A program made the translations under genes and the position numbers. Positions 43,821 through 51,896 of a DNA stretch of 64,000 nt are shown piece after piece. The number at the start of each line of letters is the position of its first letter. The first letter of the stretch is position 1. Source of the DNA: Candidatus Sphingomonas phytovorans (GTDB taxonomy: Bacteria; Pseudomonadota; Alphaproteobacteria; Sphingomonadales; Sphingomonadaceae); NCBI GenBank assembly GCA_029202385.1, contig CP119314.1:2420501-2484500 (forward strand), read 5' to 3'. A model generated the notes under the pieces. It did no database searches, was not told where the DNA came from, and worked only from the letters and a program-made list of their open reading frames with translations.

Positions 43821-44621
43821 CTAAAAGCTTGTCCCGCCGTCGATATTGATCGTCGCTCCGGTCAGATAGGCGGCCCTGGCAGACAGCAGAAAGGCCATCA
43901 ACTCGCCCGCCTCATCGGGTTGGCCCAATCGCTCCAACGCTACCGGCATATGAAAGACATCCCGCATCAAATGCCAGCCGGCGCGCTTCCGGTCCCACCC
44001 ACGCTCGACGCAAAGGGCATCGACCCGGGCACGGGATCGTTCCGTCTCGAAGGCACCGGGGCAAACGCAATTGGCGCGAATGCCGTCCTTGCCGTGCGCC
44101 AGGGCGATATTCTTGGTCAGGTTGACGATCGCCGCCTTGCACGCGGCATATGCGGCGCGATCGGGTGACGGCACACCGGCGGTATAGGCAGCGGTGGTGA
44201 CGATCGCTCCGCCCCCGGCGGTCCGGAGTCGCGGTATCGCGGCCCGCGTCGCCCGCACCGCCGACATCAGGACATCCTGGATGCACGCCTCCCAACCCGC
44301 GTCGGAGAGTTCGGCGGCATGATCGCCGGGAAAGGTGTAGCCAGTGGTGATGAGCAGGCCAGCCAACGGACCTTGCCTGTGCTCGGCGATCGCGATCGCT
44401 TCATCGACTGATCCTTCGACGGCAGCGTCGCCGGCCACGCCCGTTGCGATGATGCCGAACTCAGCGGACAGCCGCCGCGCGGCCGCCTGGGCGCTCTCCG
44501 CCGTGCGCGTCACGATCGCAAGGCGGGCACCGTCCCTCGCCAGGGTCCGGGCGGCCTCCCAGCCCATGCCCCGCGATCCACCGACAAGGACAAAAAGGCG
44601 ATCCGCTACACCGAGATCCAT
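43821..44621 (-). CDS. SDR family oxidoreductase
   Basis: 266 residues. GGSRGMGWE replaces the usual TGASxGIG, and RAAYAACKAAI carries Tyr-Lys. At the catalytic Ser position, 13 residues before the Tyr, there is Ala in VTTAAYTAG, with Thr nearby. It ends with LTGATINIDGGTSF, normal for SDRs. NNAG is also altered (LITTGYTF). So it may be a divergent or poorly active oxidoreductase. It begins 13 bp after the stop of the MFS gene. Confidence 0.8.
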   Translation of the reverse strand: MDLGVADRLFVLVGGSRGMGWEAARTLARDGARLAIVTRTAESAQAAARRLSAEFGIIATGVAGDAAVEGSVDEAIAIAEHRQGPLAGLLITTGYTFPGDHAAELSDAGWEACIQDVLMSAVRATRAAIPRLRTAGGGAIVTTAAYTAGVPSPDRAAYAACKAAIVNLTKNIALAHGKDGIRANCVCPGAFETERSRARVDALCVERGWDRKRAGWHLMRDVFHMPVALERLGQPDEAGELMAFLLSARAAYLTGATINIDGGTSF

Positions 44622-44634
44622 CGCCAGGGTCCGA

Positions 44635-45981
44635 TCAATGTGCCGCGATTCCGGCGACCGGCGCGTCCGCCACCAGGCCACGCGCCTTGAACCCTGCGAG
44701 GAAGAACGAGATCGACGCCACGAACATCACCGAAAACACCAACCCCATCGCGTAGAGAAGGGACCGGTCACCGCCGATATGATCGCTGAGCAAGCCTACC
44801 AGGACCGGCCCGACAGCGAGCGCGAAGAAATTGCTGCCAAGCTGGATGACCGACATCACGCTCGCGCGCATCTGCGAGGGTGCCAGCCCCAGCGCCAACC
44901 CGAATGCCGGGGGCAGCCATGCGCCCAGCATCACGCCCAGGCCAAGAATACAGGCAACCGCCACCGATGTGTCCGGGCTGAAGATCGCGCCCATGCCCAA
45001 TGGCGTCCCCAGCAATGCCACCACACCAGCGACATAGCCCAGCCGCTCGATACCCTTGCGGGCGATCCAGCTGGAGATCGGACCTGATGCGAGGCTGCCG
45101 ACGCCGCTCCCGATGCCCCCGGCGATGGCCAGGACCAATCCGGCCGTACCGATCGTCATATGGTGGCTTCGGATCATCAACGAGGCCATCCACACCCAGG
45201 TGATGTTGCTGGCCATCGAGCAACAGCTCGCGCCGAACGCGATCAGCATCAGCGCGGGATGCCGGACCATATAGGCAAAGACGGTCGTGGGCGCGGGCGA
45301 CGGTGCGCTGGTCTGCGGCGCCTGGTCGCTCCCCCCGCGGACGGTTTCGCGGGCAAAGGCGAACAGGGCGATCGCGATGATGATCCCGGGAATGCCGGCG
45401 ATCGCATAGACCCAACGCCATCCCGCCCATTGCGCGATATATCCGCCGACGAAGAAGATGAAGCCTTGCCCAATGGCCAGTCCCACATAGAGGAACCCGA
45501 CGGCCATCGGTCGTTCGCGCGGGGTGAACACGTCACCGAGCATGGACATCGCAACGGGTGCGCCGCCAGATTCGGCGGCGCCCACGCCGAAGCGCACCAG
45601 TACCAGCGCGGCATAGGACCGGGCGAACGCACCAAGCAGGGTGATCCCGCTCCACAACGCCAGCAGGCAGGCCAGGAGATTGCGGCGGTTGCCGCGGTCG
45701 GCGATCCAACCGACCGGAATCACGAAGAGACAAAAGGCGACGCCGTGCGCCAGCCCGCCGAGGATACCGGCCTGGCCATCGGAGAGATGGAATTCGCGTT
45801 TGATCAACTCGAGGACGATCGACGTGACCGACCGGTCCATCGAGTGCGATGCATAGACCAGGGTCAGCAACGCCAGAAGCCGCCAGCGATAGCCCGGCGG
45901 CAGCGCCACGACCGGTGTGCCCTTGGCGGTGGAATGCGAGGCGGGCTGGTTATCCGCAGCCAGGGGCAGGTCGCTGCTCAA
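44635..45981 (-). CDS. MFS transporter, Spinster-like
   Basis: 448 residues with about twelve membrane segments. YASHSMDRSVTSIVLELIKREF near the N terminus and GWIADRGNRRNLLA (loop 2-3) are typical of the Spinster/MFS_1 carriers common in sphingomonad catabolic clusters. Start is a TTG at 45981, chosen because GGAGAGAAG lies directly upstream; there is no in-frame ATG before the first helix. The 46087 motif lies about 106 bp before this start. Followed by the SDR at 43821. Confidence 0.82.
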   Translation of the reverse strand: MSSDLPLAADNQPASHSTAKGTPVVALPPGYRWRLLALLTLVYASHSMDRSVTSIVLELIKREFHLSDGQAGILGGLAHGVAFCLFVIPVGWIADRGNRRNLLACLLALWSGITLLGAFARSYAALVLVRFGVGAAESGGAPVAMSMLGDVFTPRERPMAVGFLYVGLAIGQGFIFFVGGYIAQWAGWRWVYAIAGIPGIIIAIALFAFARETVRGGSDQAPQTSAPSPAPTTVFAYMVRHPALMLIAFGASCCSMASNITWVWMASLMIRSHHMTIGTAGLVLAIAGGIGSGVGSLASGPISSWIARKGIERLGYVAGVVALLGTPLGMGAIFSPDTSVAVACILGLGVMLGAWLPPAFGLALGLAPSQMRASVMSVIQLGSNFFALAVGPVLVGLLSDHIGGDRSLLYAMGLVFSVMFVASISFFLAGFKARGLVADAPVAGIAAH

Positions 45982-46086
45982 ACTCTTCTCTCCATGACGC
46001 GGCCATTGTCTCGGCCCGAAAATTGATACTCGGCTCGTGCCCGGCCGCCCGTCAACCAAGGCGAGAGACGGGTTGCCAGCGCTTCA

Positions 46087-46106
46087 GGCGACTTCCCCCT
46101 AAGCGG
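46087..46106 (-). promoter_or_regulatory. 20-bp motif shared with 43707-43726
   Basis: Minus strand CCGCTTAGGGGGAAGTCGCC, 15 of 20 positions identical to the copy before the TonB receptor. It lies between the MFS start and the SDR stop at 46168. Confidence 0.45.
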
Positions 46107-46167
46107 CAACAATCCAGAAATCTGCGCGGGTGTGGCGCCAGCGGCCACAGGCACGCCGACCGCCGGA

Positions 46168-47055
46168 TCAGAGGTTTTCCGCCGCGGCGGCCGGCCCGTA
46201 GGCGGTCACGAACTTCGGATCACGCTCGGGAAAAGTCACCCGGCCATCGGCCACCGCGCGCGCCAGCTCATGCGCGTCGAAGTCGTCGCTCGGGACATAG
46301 CCCGGATGCACCTCGAACCGGACCTCACCGACCCACCCCCCGCCGGCCAGCAAGGTCTTGCCGGTCTGATCCCCGGACAGGTCGCTCACCATGTAGAGCA
46401 ATGTCGGCGCCACGCGATCGATGTGGAAGACGCGCTTGTAGTCGTCGCCCATATGCGCGGTCAGCGCCGTCGCCGCCGCCGGCCCGATATTCCACACGCG
46501 AATCCCGTATTTCTTGCCCTCGAGCGCCAGCGACGTGCTGAATCCGATCACCCCGCATTTGGCGGCGCCATAATTGGTCTGGCCGAAATTGCCGCGGATA
46601 CCCGCCGTAGACGTGGTGTTGACGATCACGCCGCCCTGACCATTCTCCTTCATCCAGGCGAAAACCGGCTGCGTCACGCAGAAGAGCGCCTTGAGATGAA
46701 CCTTCATCACGAGGTCCCATTGCCCCTCGTCCATCTTGATCAACGAGGCATCGCGCAGCACGCCTGCGTTGTTCACCAGGATATCGATGCGTGCGAAGTT
46801 GCGCAGCGCGTCCGCGAGCAGCGACTGGCCGCCGGCGATATCGCCGACATCGGCATGGTTGGCGACGGCACGCCCGCCGGCGGCGGCGATCTCGGCGACA
46901 ACCGCTTCTGCGGGTCGCACCCCGCCTTCCCCGGCAGGCGCCAGGTCGTTGACGATCACCGCGGCGCCTTCGCGCGCCAATGCGAGCGCATAGGAGCGCC
47001 CGAGCCCCGATCCCGCTCCGGTGACGATCGCTACTTTTCCCTCCAGCAGACCCAT
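46168..47055 (-). CDS. SDR, MFE-2-like 3-hydroxyacyl-CoA dehydrogenase type
   Basis: 295 residues. TGAGSGLGRSYALALAREGA, VNDLAPAGEGG and AEAVVAEIAAAGGRAVANHADV have the MFE-2-style insertion, as in the SDR at 17385. NNAG, NTTSTAG (Ser) and NYGAAK (Tyr-Lys) are intact. It probably oxidises a (3R)-hydroxyacyl-CoA or a related secondary alcohol. The ATG at 47055 has TGGAGTCG upstream; a second ATG at 47067 is possible. Confidence 0.82.
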   Translation of the reverse strand: MGLLEGKVAIVTGAGSGLGRSYALALAREGAAVIVNDLAPAGEGGVRPAEAVVAEIAAAGGRAVANHADVGDIAGGQSLLADALRNFARIDILVNNAGVLRDASLIKMDEGQWDLVMKVHLKALFCVTQPVFAWMKENGQGGVIVNTTSTAGIRGNFGQTNYGAAKCGVIGFSTSLALEGKKYGIRVWNIGPAAATALTAHMGDDYKRVFHIDRVAPTLLYMVSDLSGDQTGKTLLAGGGWVGEVRFEVHPGYVPSDDFDAHELARAVADGRVTFPERDPKFVTAYGPAAAAENL

Positions 47056-47233
47056 GCTCGACTCCATGTTTTACGCCTGGCGTCCGGCTAATCCCGGACC
47101 TGCCATGATGTCACGATCGGCATCGCCGTTCTTTCTGGAGGTATTCGCTTAAGACCGGGGGGCGGGCTCTGGGGAAATCCTGCTCAATCCCGCCGAACCG
47201 GTCCGTCCGTTCCGCTTTTCCCGCAGTAGATTG

Positions 47234-47247
47234 GACCGATCAGTCCT
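47234..47247. promoter_or_regulatory. Short inverted repeat before the small plus-strand gene
   Basis: GGACCGATCAGTCC is symmetric at 12 of 14 positions and lies 16 bp before the ATG at 47263. A possible operator in a divergent promoter; weak evidence. Confidence 0.25.
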
Positions 47248-47262
47248 TATCGCGAGGCGGGA

Positions 47263-47538
47263 ATGGCAGACTATCAATTCAAGATCGATCGCACGGTCGA
47301 ACCGTATGAAGGCGAGGGCGCGGTGATTCTTTCGGGCGTTCTGGACGCGGAAGCGCTGCGCGTGGAAGTTTCGAACGAAGTCTGGGCGCTCGCGCTCGGT
47401 CATTTCGGCATCGGCAAGAATGGCGAACCTGAACGGGCGACCCCGGAAATGCTGGATGCACTGGAACGCGTCGCCTTGTTCATCATGAAGCGTCGCGGCG
47501 TCCCGCAATATGGCATGCTGACCCTCTCGCTCGGCTAG
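47263..47538 (+). CDS. Small hypothetical protein (91 residues)
   Basis: Not recognised. It has an ATG with GAGGCGGGA upstream. The sequence is soluble and alternates polar and hydrophobic residues: VILSGVLDAEALRVEVSNEV, a helix with ALALGHFGIG, then ERVALFIMKRRGVPQYGM. Codon use is like its neighbours, with G/C at third positions, which supports a real gene. It is divergent from the SDR at 46168 and convergent with the MFS gene. No function is proposed. Confidence 0.6.
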   Translation: MADYQFKIDRTVEPYEGEGAVILSGVLDAEALRVEVSNEVWALALGHFGIGKNGEPERATPEMLDALERVALFIMKRRGVPQYGMLTLSLG

Positions 47539-47576
47539 CTGGCGCTTCGGCCGCTCCTTTCGCCCCGTCCTCCGCT

Positions 47577-49124
47577 TCAGCGCCGCCGCCGCAATTGTTC
47601 GGCGGCGTCGCGTCGCATCGGCAGCAGCACCAGCAGCGTGGCACCGCTCAATGCCGCCAATATCGCGAACGGCAAGACGAACGACGCTGCGTTCAGGACC
47701 ACCCCCTGCCCCGGCCCGGCTTCCAGCAGCAGGCCCGCAAGAGTAACGCCCGCGCCAAGGCTGAGCTGCTGCGCGACGGTGAAAAGGACGGTGGTGTTCG
47801 GAACGTCCTCGGTGCGTGTGTCGGCATAGGCCAGAATCCCGGCCGGGATGAAGAAGCTGGATCGGAACAGACCCAGCAAGGCCATCGCCAGCGACATCAG
47901 CCAGATCGGCGTGCCCGGCTCGAACAGCGCCGGCACGGCCGTCAGCAAGGTCGACAGGGCAGCGAAACCGATCATCACCGTCCGGAAGCCGAGTCGGTCG
48001 AGCAGCGCAGGGGCCAGAAAACGCGCGAACAGCGATCCGAACGCCATCGCCACCAGGACCTGGCTCGACGCGAACGCCGAATAGCCAAGGCCGATCTGGA
48101 GGAGCAGTGGCAGCATGAACGTCATTGCCCCCATTGCCATGCGCTGCAGCCAGCCAACCGCGAGGCTCACACGCAAGGTATCGAGCTTGAGCAGCGCGAT
48201 ATCGATGATCGGATGGGCCGCGCGTCGGGCATGGATAAGATAGAGCGTGGCAAGGAGCAGTGGCGCCGTCGATGCAAACAGCCTCAGATGCCACGGGTGC
48301 CCCGTCAGAGCCCCGGTCTCGATGGTGATCATCGCGGACAGAATGGCGAGCCCGGCGAGGACAAACCCCGGCCAGTCGAATGGCCGGGCGGCATGACGCT
48401 CGATCCGGGGCACCAGGAGCGCGATCGCGATCATGCCGATGATCCCGACCGGAATGTTGATCCAGAAGATCCAGCGCCAGCTCTTGGCCTCGAGGAGAAA
48501 GCCGGCGATCGGCGGCCCGACCATCGGCGCCAGGATCGCCGGGATGGCGAACCAGCTCATCGCGCGAACCAATTCACCCTTTGGGAGGGCCGCAACAATG
48601 ATCGAGCGGCCGACCGGGGTCATCATCGACCCGCCGATGCCCTGCATCACGCGCGCGAGCACGAGCCCGGTCAGCGACTGCGCCATGCCGCAGGCTATCG
48701 ACCCGAGCATGAAGACAGCCATCGCGACAAGGAACAACCGCTTCGCGCCGATTCGATTGGACAGCCAGCCGCTCGCCGGCACGAGCACGGCAACGGTGGC
48801 CAGATAGGCGGTCAGCGCAAGCTTGAGCTGCACCGGATCGCTCCGCAGCCCCACCGCGAGCGCAGGCATGGCCGTCGCGAGCGCGCTCGTATCCATCAGG
48901 TCCATGAAGAGGCTGCTCGCCACCACCAGGGGGATGATCCGTCGCGCGAGTCTCGGCACGCCTTCATCTGCCGGTTCGACCGGGTCGATCACCGGAGAAA
49001 CCGACTCGCCATCTCCTCTCGCATGCCCACGCACGGCCTTCCCTGCTCCCCATTTCCGAAGCTTCCGCGCAGCCACACCGGCCGCGCCGGAATCGTTGTG
49101 CGGTCTCCTGAAATGCCCGTCCAT
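47577..49124 (-). CDS. MFS transporter, DHA2 (EmrB/QacA-like) family
   Basis: 515 residues with about fourteen membrane segments. MDLMDTSALATAMPALAVGL, GWLSNRIGAKRLFLVAMAVF, ARVMQGIGGSMMTPVGRSII and FWINIPVGIIGM are the DHA2 signatures. It likely exports a drug or toxic intermediate. The start is uncertain: the ATG at 49124 has only a distant AGG, and a GTG at 49034 near the first helix has a closer G-rich site. It is divergent from the amidohydrolase at 49276. Confidence 0.83.
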   Translation of the reverse strand: MDGHFRRPHNDSGAAGVAARKLRKWGAGKAVRGHARGDGESVSPVIDPVEPADEGVPRLARRIIPLVVASSLFMDLMDTSALATAMPALAVGLRSDPVQLKLALTAYLATVAVLVPASGWLSNRIGAKRLFLVAMAVFMLGSIACGMAQSLTGLVLARVMQGIGGSMMTPVGRSIIVAALPKGELVRAMSWFAIPAILAPMVGPPIAGFLLEAKSWRWIFWINIPVGIIGMIAIALLVPRIERHAARPFDWPGFVLAGLAILSAMITIETGALTGHPWHLRLFASTAPLLLATLYLIHARRAAHPIIDIALLKLDTLRVSLAVGWLQRMAMGAMTFMLPLLLQIGLGYSAFASSQVLVAMAFGSLFARFLAPALLDRLGFRTVMIGFAALSTLLTAVPALFEPGTPIWLMSLAMALLGLFRSSFFIPAGILAYADTRTEDVPNTTVLFTVAQQLSLGAGVTLAGLLLEAGPGQGVVLNAASFVLPFAILAALSGATLLVLLPMRRDAAEQLRRRR

Positions 49125-49227
49125 GAGCGACTCGCGACCTTTCAGGCCCCCTGCACCTAATTGCGCCCCAGACTCCACCAGGCCGATGCCGCATGCCTCC
49201 TTGCTCCATCGTCCCGACCGCTGTAAG

Positions 49228-49246
49228 AACAGACGAACCATCTGTT
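49228..49246. promoter_or_regulatory. Inverted repeat before the amidohydrolase
   Basis: AACAGA-CGAACCA-TCTGTT is a 19-bp repeat with 6-bp arms, 30 bp before the ATG and between the divergent MFS gene. Operator inferred. Confidence 0.4.
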
Positions 49247-49275
49247 TTATCAGAACCGAATATCTGGAGAGTGAG

Positions 49276-50568
49276 ATGAATCTGGAAGATCTGATCCTCG
49301 TGAGCGTGGACGACCACATCGTCGAACCGGAGGACATGTTCGACAAACACATGCCCGCCAAATATCGTGATCGCGCGCCGCACGTCAGCAAGGGCACCAA
49401 CGGGGCGCATCACTGGCAAATCGAAGATGCGCGTGCGCCGGGCCTCGGCCTCAATGCGGTCATCGGGCGGCCCAAGGAAGAATATGGCATGGAGCCGGTC
49501 GCGTACGACCAGGTCCGGCCGGGCTGCTATGATGTCGACGCGCGCATCGGCGACATGAACGTCAATGGCGTGCTCGCCTCGATCAACTTCGGATCCTTCC
49601 CCGGCTTCGGCGGCTACCGCTTCTTCACGATGAAGGACAAGGATCTCGCGCTGGCGACGGTGCGCGCCTATAATGACTGGCACTTCCATGAATGGTGCCA
49701 GAAGTATCCCGGCCGGTTCATTCCCTGTGGCTATCTGCCGCTATGGGACGTCGATGCCGCCGCGGACGAGCTCAAGCGCATCGCCAAGCTCGGCTTCCGC
49801 ACCGTTGCGTTCCCCGACAATCCCGCCAAGGTCGGCCTGCCCAGCCTGCATCACGATCAGTGGAACAAGCTGTGGAAAATCTTCAACGACGAACGCATCG
49901 TCATCAGCTGCCATATCGGATCGTCGGGCAACGCACCCTATGCGTCCGACCTCAGCCCGATCGATGCCTGGATCACCTCGATGCCGATCTCTATCGCCAA
50001 CTCGGCGGCCGACTGGCTGTTCGCGGCGTTCTGGAAGAAGTTCCCGGATTTGCGCATGTGCCTGTCGGAAGGCGGCATCGGCTGGGTACCCTATCTGATC
50101 GAACGCGCCGACTTCACGGTGCAGCAGCACGGCGCCTGGATCCGCTCGAACGTCAAGGATGAAAAACCCAGTGACGTGTTCAAGCGTCATATCATCACCT
50201 GCTTCATCGACGACAAGTTCGGTCTCAAGAACCGGCATGAGATCGGCGTCGATATGATCGCCTGGGAGTGCGATTATCCGCATTCCGATGCGCTCTGGCC
50301 GCATTCGGCCGAAAACATCTGGGACCAGATCCAGGATCTCCCGGTGGATGAGATCAACAAGATGACGCACGAGAACGTCCTGCGCGAATTCCGCTGGGAT
50401 CCGTTCACGCCGATGGGCGGCAAGCAGAACTGCACTGTTGGCGCGTTGCGCCAGGCGGGGATCAACGTCGACACTCGGCCGATTTCGAAGGGGGGCCTCA
50501 AGGCGCTGGGAGACGGCGAGAGCCCGGTGACCTCCGCCGACATCATCCGCATCCTGTCGCACGTCTGA
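49276..50568 (+). CDS. Amidohydrolase family 2 protein (ACMSD-like)
   Basis: 430 residues, TIM-barrel metal hydrolase or decarboxylase. VDDHIVEPEDMFDKHMP gives the first metal site, CHIGSSGNAP a metal His, and ECDYPHSDALWPHS the metal Asp. Members of this group decarboxylate or hydrolyse hydroxylated cyclic acids, and several lie in steroid or aromatic clusters. GGAGAGTGAG is the ribosome site. It heads a plus-strand set with the VOC and Ltp2-like genes, though a terminator at 50586 follows it. Confidence 0.83.
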   Translation: MNLEDLILVSVDDHIVEPEDMFDKHMPAKYRDRAPHVSKGTNGAHHWQIEDARAPGLGLNAVIGRPKEEYGMEPVAYDQVRPGCYDVDARIGDMNVNGVLASINFGSFPGFGGYRFFTMKDKDLALATVRAYNDWHFHEWCQKYPGRFIPCGYLPLWDVDAAADELKRIAKLGFRTVAFPDNPAKVGLPSLHHDQWNKLWKIFNDERIVISCHIGSSGNAPYASDLSPIDAWITSMPISIANSAADWLFAAFWKKFPDLRMCLSEGGIGWVPYLIERADFTVQQHGAWIRSNVKDEKPSDVFKRHIITCFIDDKFGLKNRHEIGVDMIAWECDYPHSDALWPHSAENIWDQIQDLPVDEINKMTHENVLREFRWDPFTPMGGKQNCTVGALRQAGINVDTRPISKGGLKALGDGESPVTSADIIRILSHV

Positions 50569-50585
50569 CGAGCTAGGCCAAACTA

Positions 50586-50627
50586 GGGCGGTGCGTGCTG
50601 CTTCCTAGCGCACCGCCCGTATTTTTA
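50586..50627 (+). terminator. Rho-independent terminator of the amidohydrolase gene
   Basis: GGGCGGTGCG (50586-50595) pairs perfectly with CGCACCGCCC (50609-50618), followed by GTATTTTTAAG. It lies 18 bp after the stop, a clear intrinsic terminator. Confidence 0.85.
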
Positions 50628-50929
50628 AGAGCTTGGCTGTCTGTCCGACGGGCCTTCAGAACGGCGCTTCATATTGAACGAGATGGGCTCCGGCCACGTG
50701 ATCGGCCCTACAGCCCCGACGGGGCGCCGCCGGCCGACTGTCGCCCAATATCTCGGCAAGGCGTCGCGGCCCGTTTCCAAGCGCATCGAGCGCGAACGGG
50801 CACTCGGCGAAGGCAGCAACCGCTCGCCGACATCAAGGCCACCGGGCGCGGCTGCCCCGCGGGCAGCCCGTCAATCAGATTCGGCACTTCATCGCGACGA
50901 CGGAGCGCCACGGAAGAAAGAACAAGACC
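50628..50929. other. Intergenic region, nothing clear
   Basis: About 300 bp between the terminator and the VOC gene. Open frames in it show no family match and lack ribosome sites. It should contain the promoter of the VOC gene, but I see no distinct element. Confidence 0.4.
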
Positions 50930-51826
50930 ATGCAAGAGACGGCTGAACGAGTGGCGACGCAATCCGGCAAGCCGGCGGCGGTGCCGATCCAGCGCATCCT
51001 GCACACGATCCACGCAGTGCGCGACTGTAATCCGGTGCGCCGCAAATATGAGGAAGTGTTCGGTGCCTGGGTCTTCGCCGAGCGCTTCCACGCCGGCGAG
51101 GATCGCGACATGGCATTGTTCTATGTCGCGAACCACATGGTGGAACCAATGGCCCCGGCACGTCCCGACGTCCACGACACGACCTTTTCGAAGTATCTCG
51201 CCAAGTACGGAGAGAGTTACCATTCGTTCGAGCTGCGCGTCGAAAGCGCACCCGTCACCGCGGCCGCGTGCGAGGCGCACGGCATGGAACTCTCCTCGGT
51301 CTACCCGCTCTTCTTCTTCGTGAAGCCGAGATCAACCGGGGGTATCGTCGTCCAGATTTGCGGCAAGCCGCTCGTTAACGACCCACAAGACTATAAGAAC
51401 TGGAATCCGGACTGGATCGAAGGGCACCCGTCGACGTTGCGGCGGCTACGGCATATCGGCTGCATTGTCCGCGACATCGATCTTTCGCTCTATTTCTTCA
51501 CACAGGTGATCGGCGGGAAGATACTTTCCGACGAGCGCGTGGCTGTCCCGCAGCAGGGCCGGCGCGTTGTCTTCTGTCTGGGCGACACGAACATATTGCT
51601 GTTCCAGGCGGACGACCCCGCAACCGGCCTGGCAGGCGACTATTTCAGCAAGCCCGTGTCGGGAATCTACACGCTCGTCTGGGAAGTCGACGATGTGCAG
51701 GTGGCCGAGCGCTACCTGATCGAGATCGGCATCACCCCGGAAAAGGCGACGCTCGAGGAGCATGGCATCGCCATTCCCGCCGGGCAGATGTTCGGCGCCC
51801 GCCACGAGTTCGTGGCCAGCGCATAG
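50930..51826 (+). CDS. VOC (glyoxalase/bleomycin-resistance) superfamily protein, two modules
   Basis: 298 residues with two VOC halves: the first opens at LHTIHAVRDCNPVRRKYEEVFG, the second at LRRLRHIGCIVRDIDLSLYF with a WEVDDVQVAERYL end. His and Glu in these strands may bind a metal, as in lactoylglutathione lyase or extradiol dioxygenases, but the full ligand set cannot be confirmed. It might be an epimerase, isomerase or dioxygenase. GGAAGAAAG precedes the ATG. The Ltp2-like gene begins 70 bp downstream. Confidence 0.75.
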   Translation: MQETAERVATQSGKPAAVPIQRILHTIHAVRDCNPVRRKYEEVFGAWVFAERFHAGEDRDMALFYVANHMVEPMAPARPDVHDTTFSKYLAKYGESYHSFELRVESAPVTAAACEAHGMELSSVYPLFFFVKPRSTGGIVVQICGKPLVNDPQDYKNWNPDWIEGHPSTLRRLRHIGCIVRDIDLSLYFFTQVIGGKILSDERVAVPQQGRRVVFCLGDTNILLFQADDPATGLAGDYFSKPVSGIYTLVWEVDDVQVAERYLIEIGITPEKATLEEHGIAIPAGQMFGARHEFVASA

Positions 51827-51896
51827 CGAATGAGTCGGCGGTGTGCGTCATCCCGGCATATCGCCTTTTGCGGCATTCGATCTGAGAGGAAGCAAC

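Noticed and set aside
47166..47180. TCTGGGGAAATCC before the small gene at 47263 as another copy of the motif
   Set aside because: Only the GGGGAAATC core matches and the spacing differs.
50674..50946. 90-residue open frame before the VOC gene
   Set aside because: Arg/Pro-rich, overlaps the VOC start in another frame and lacks any recognisable motif.
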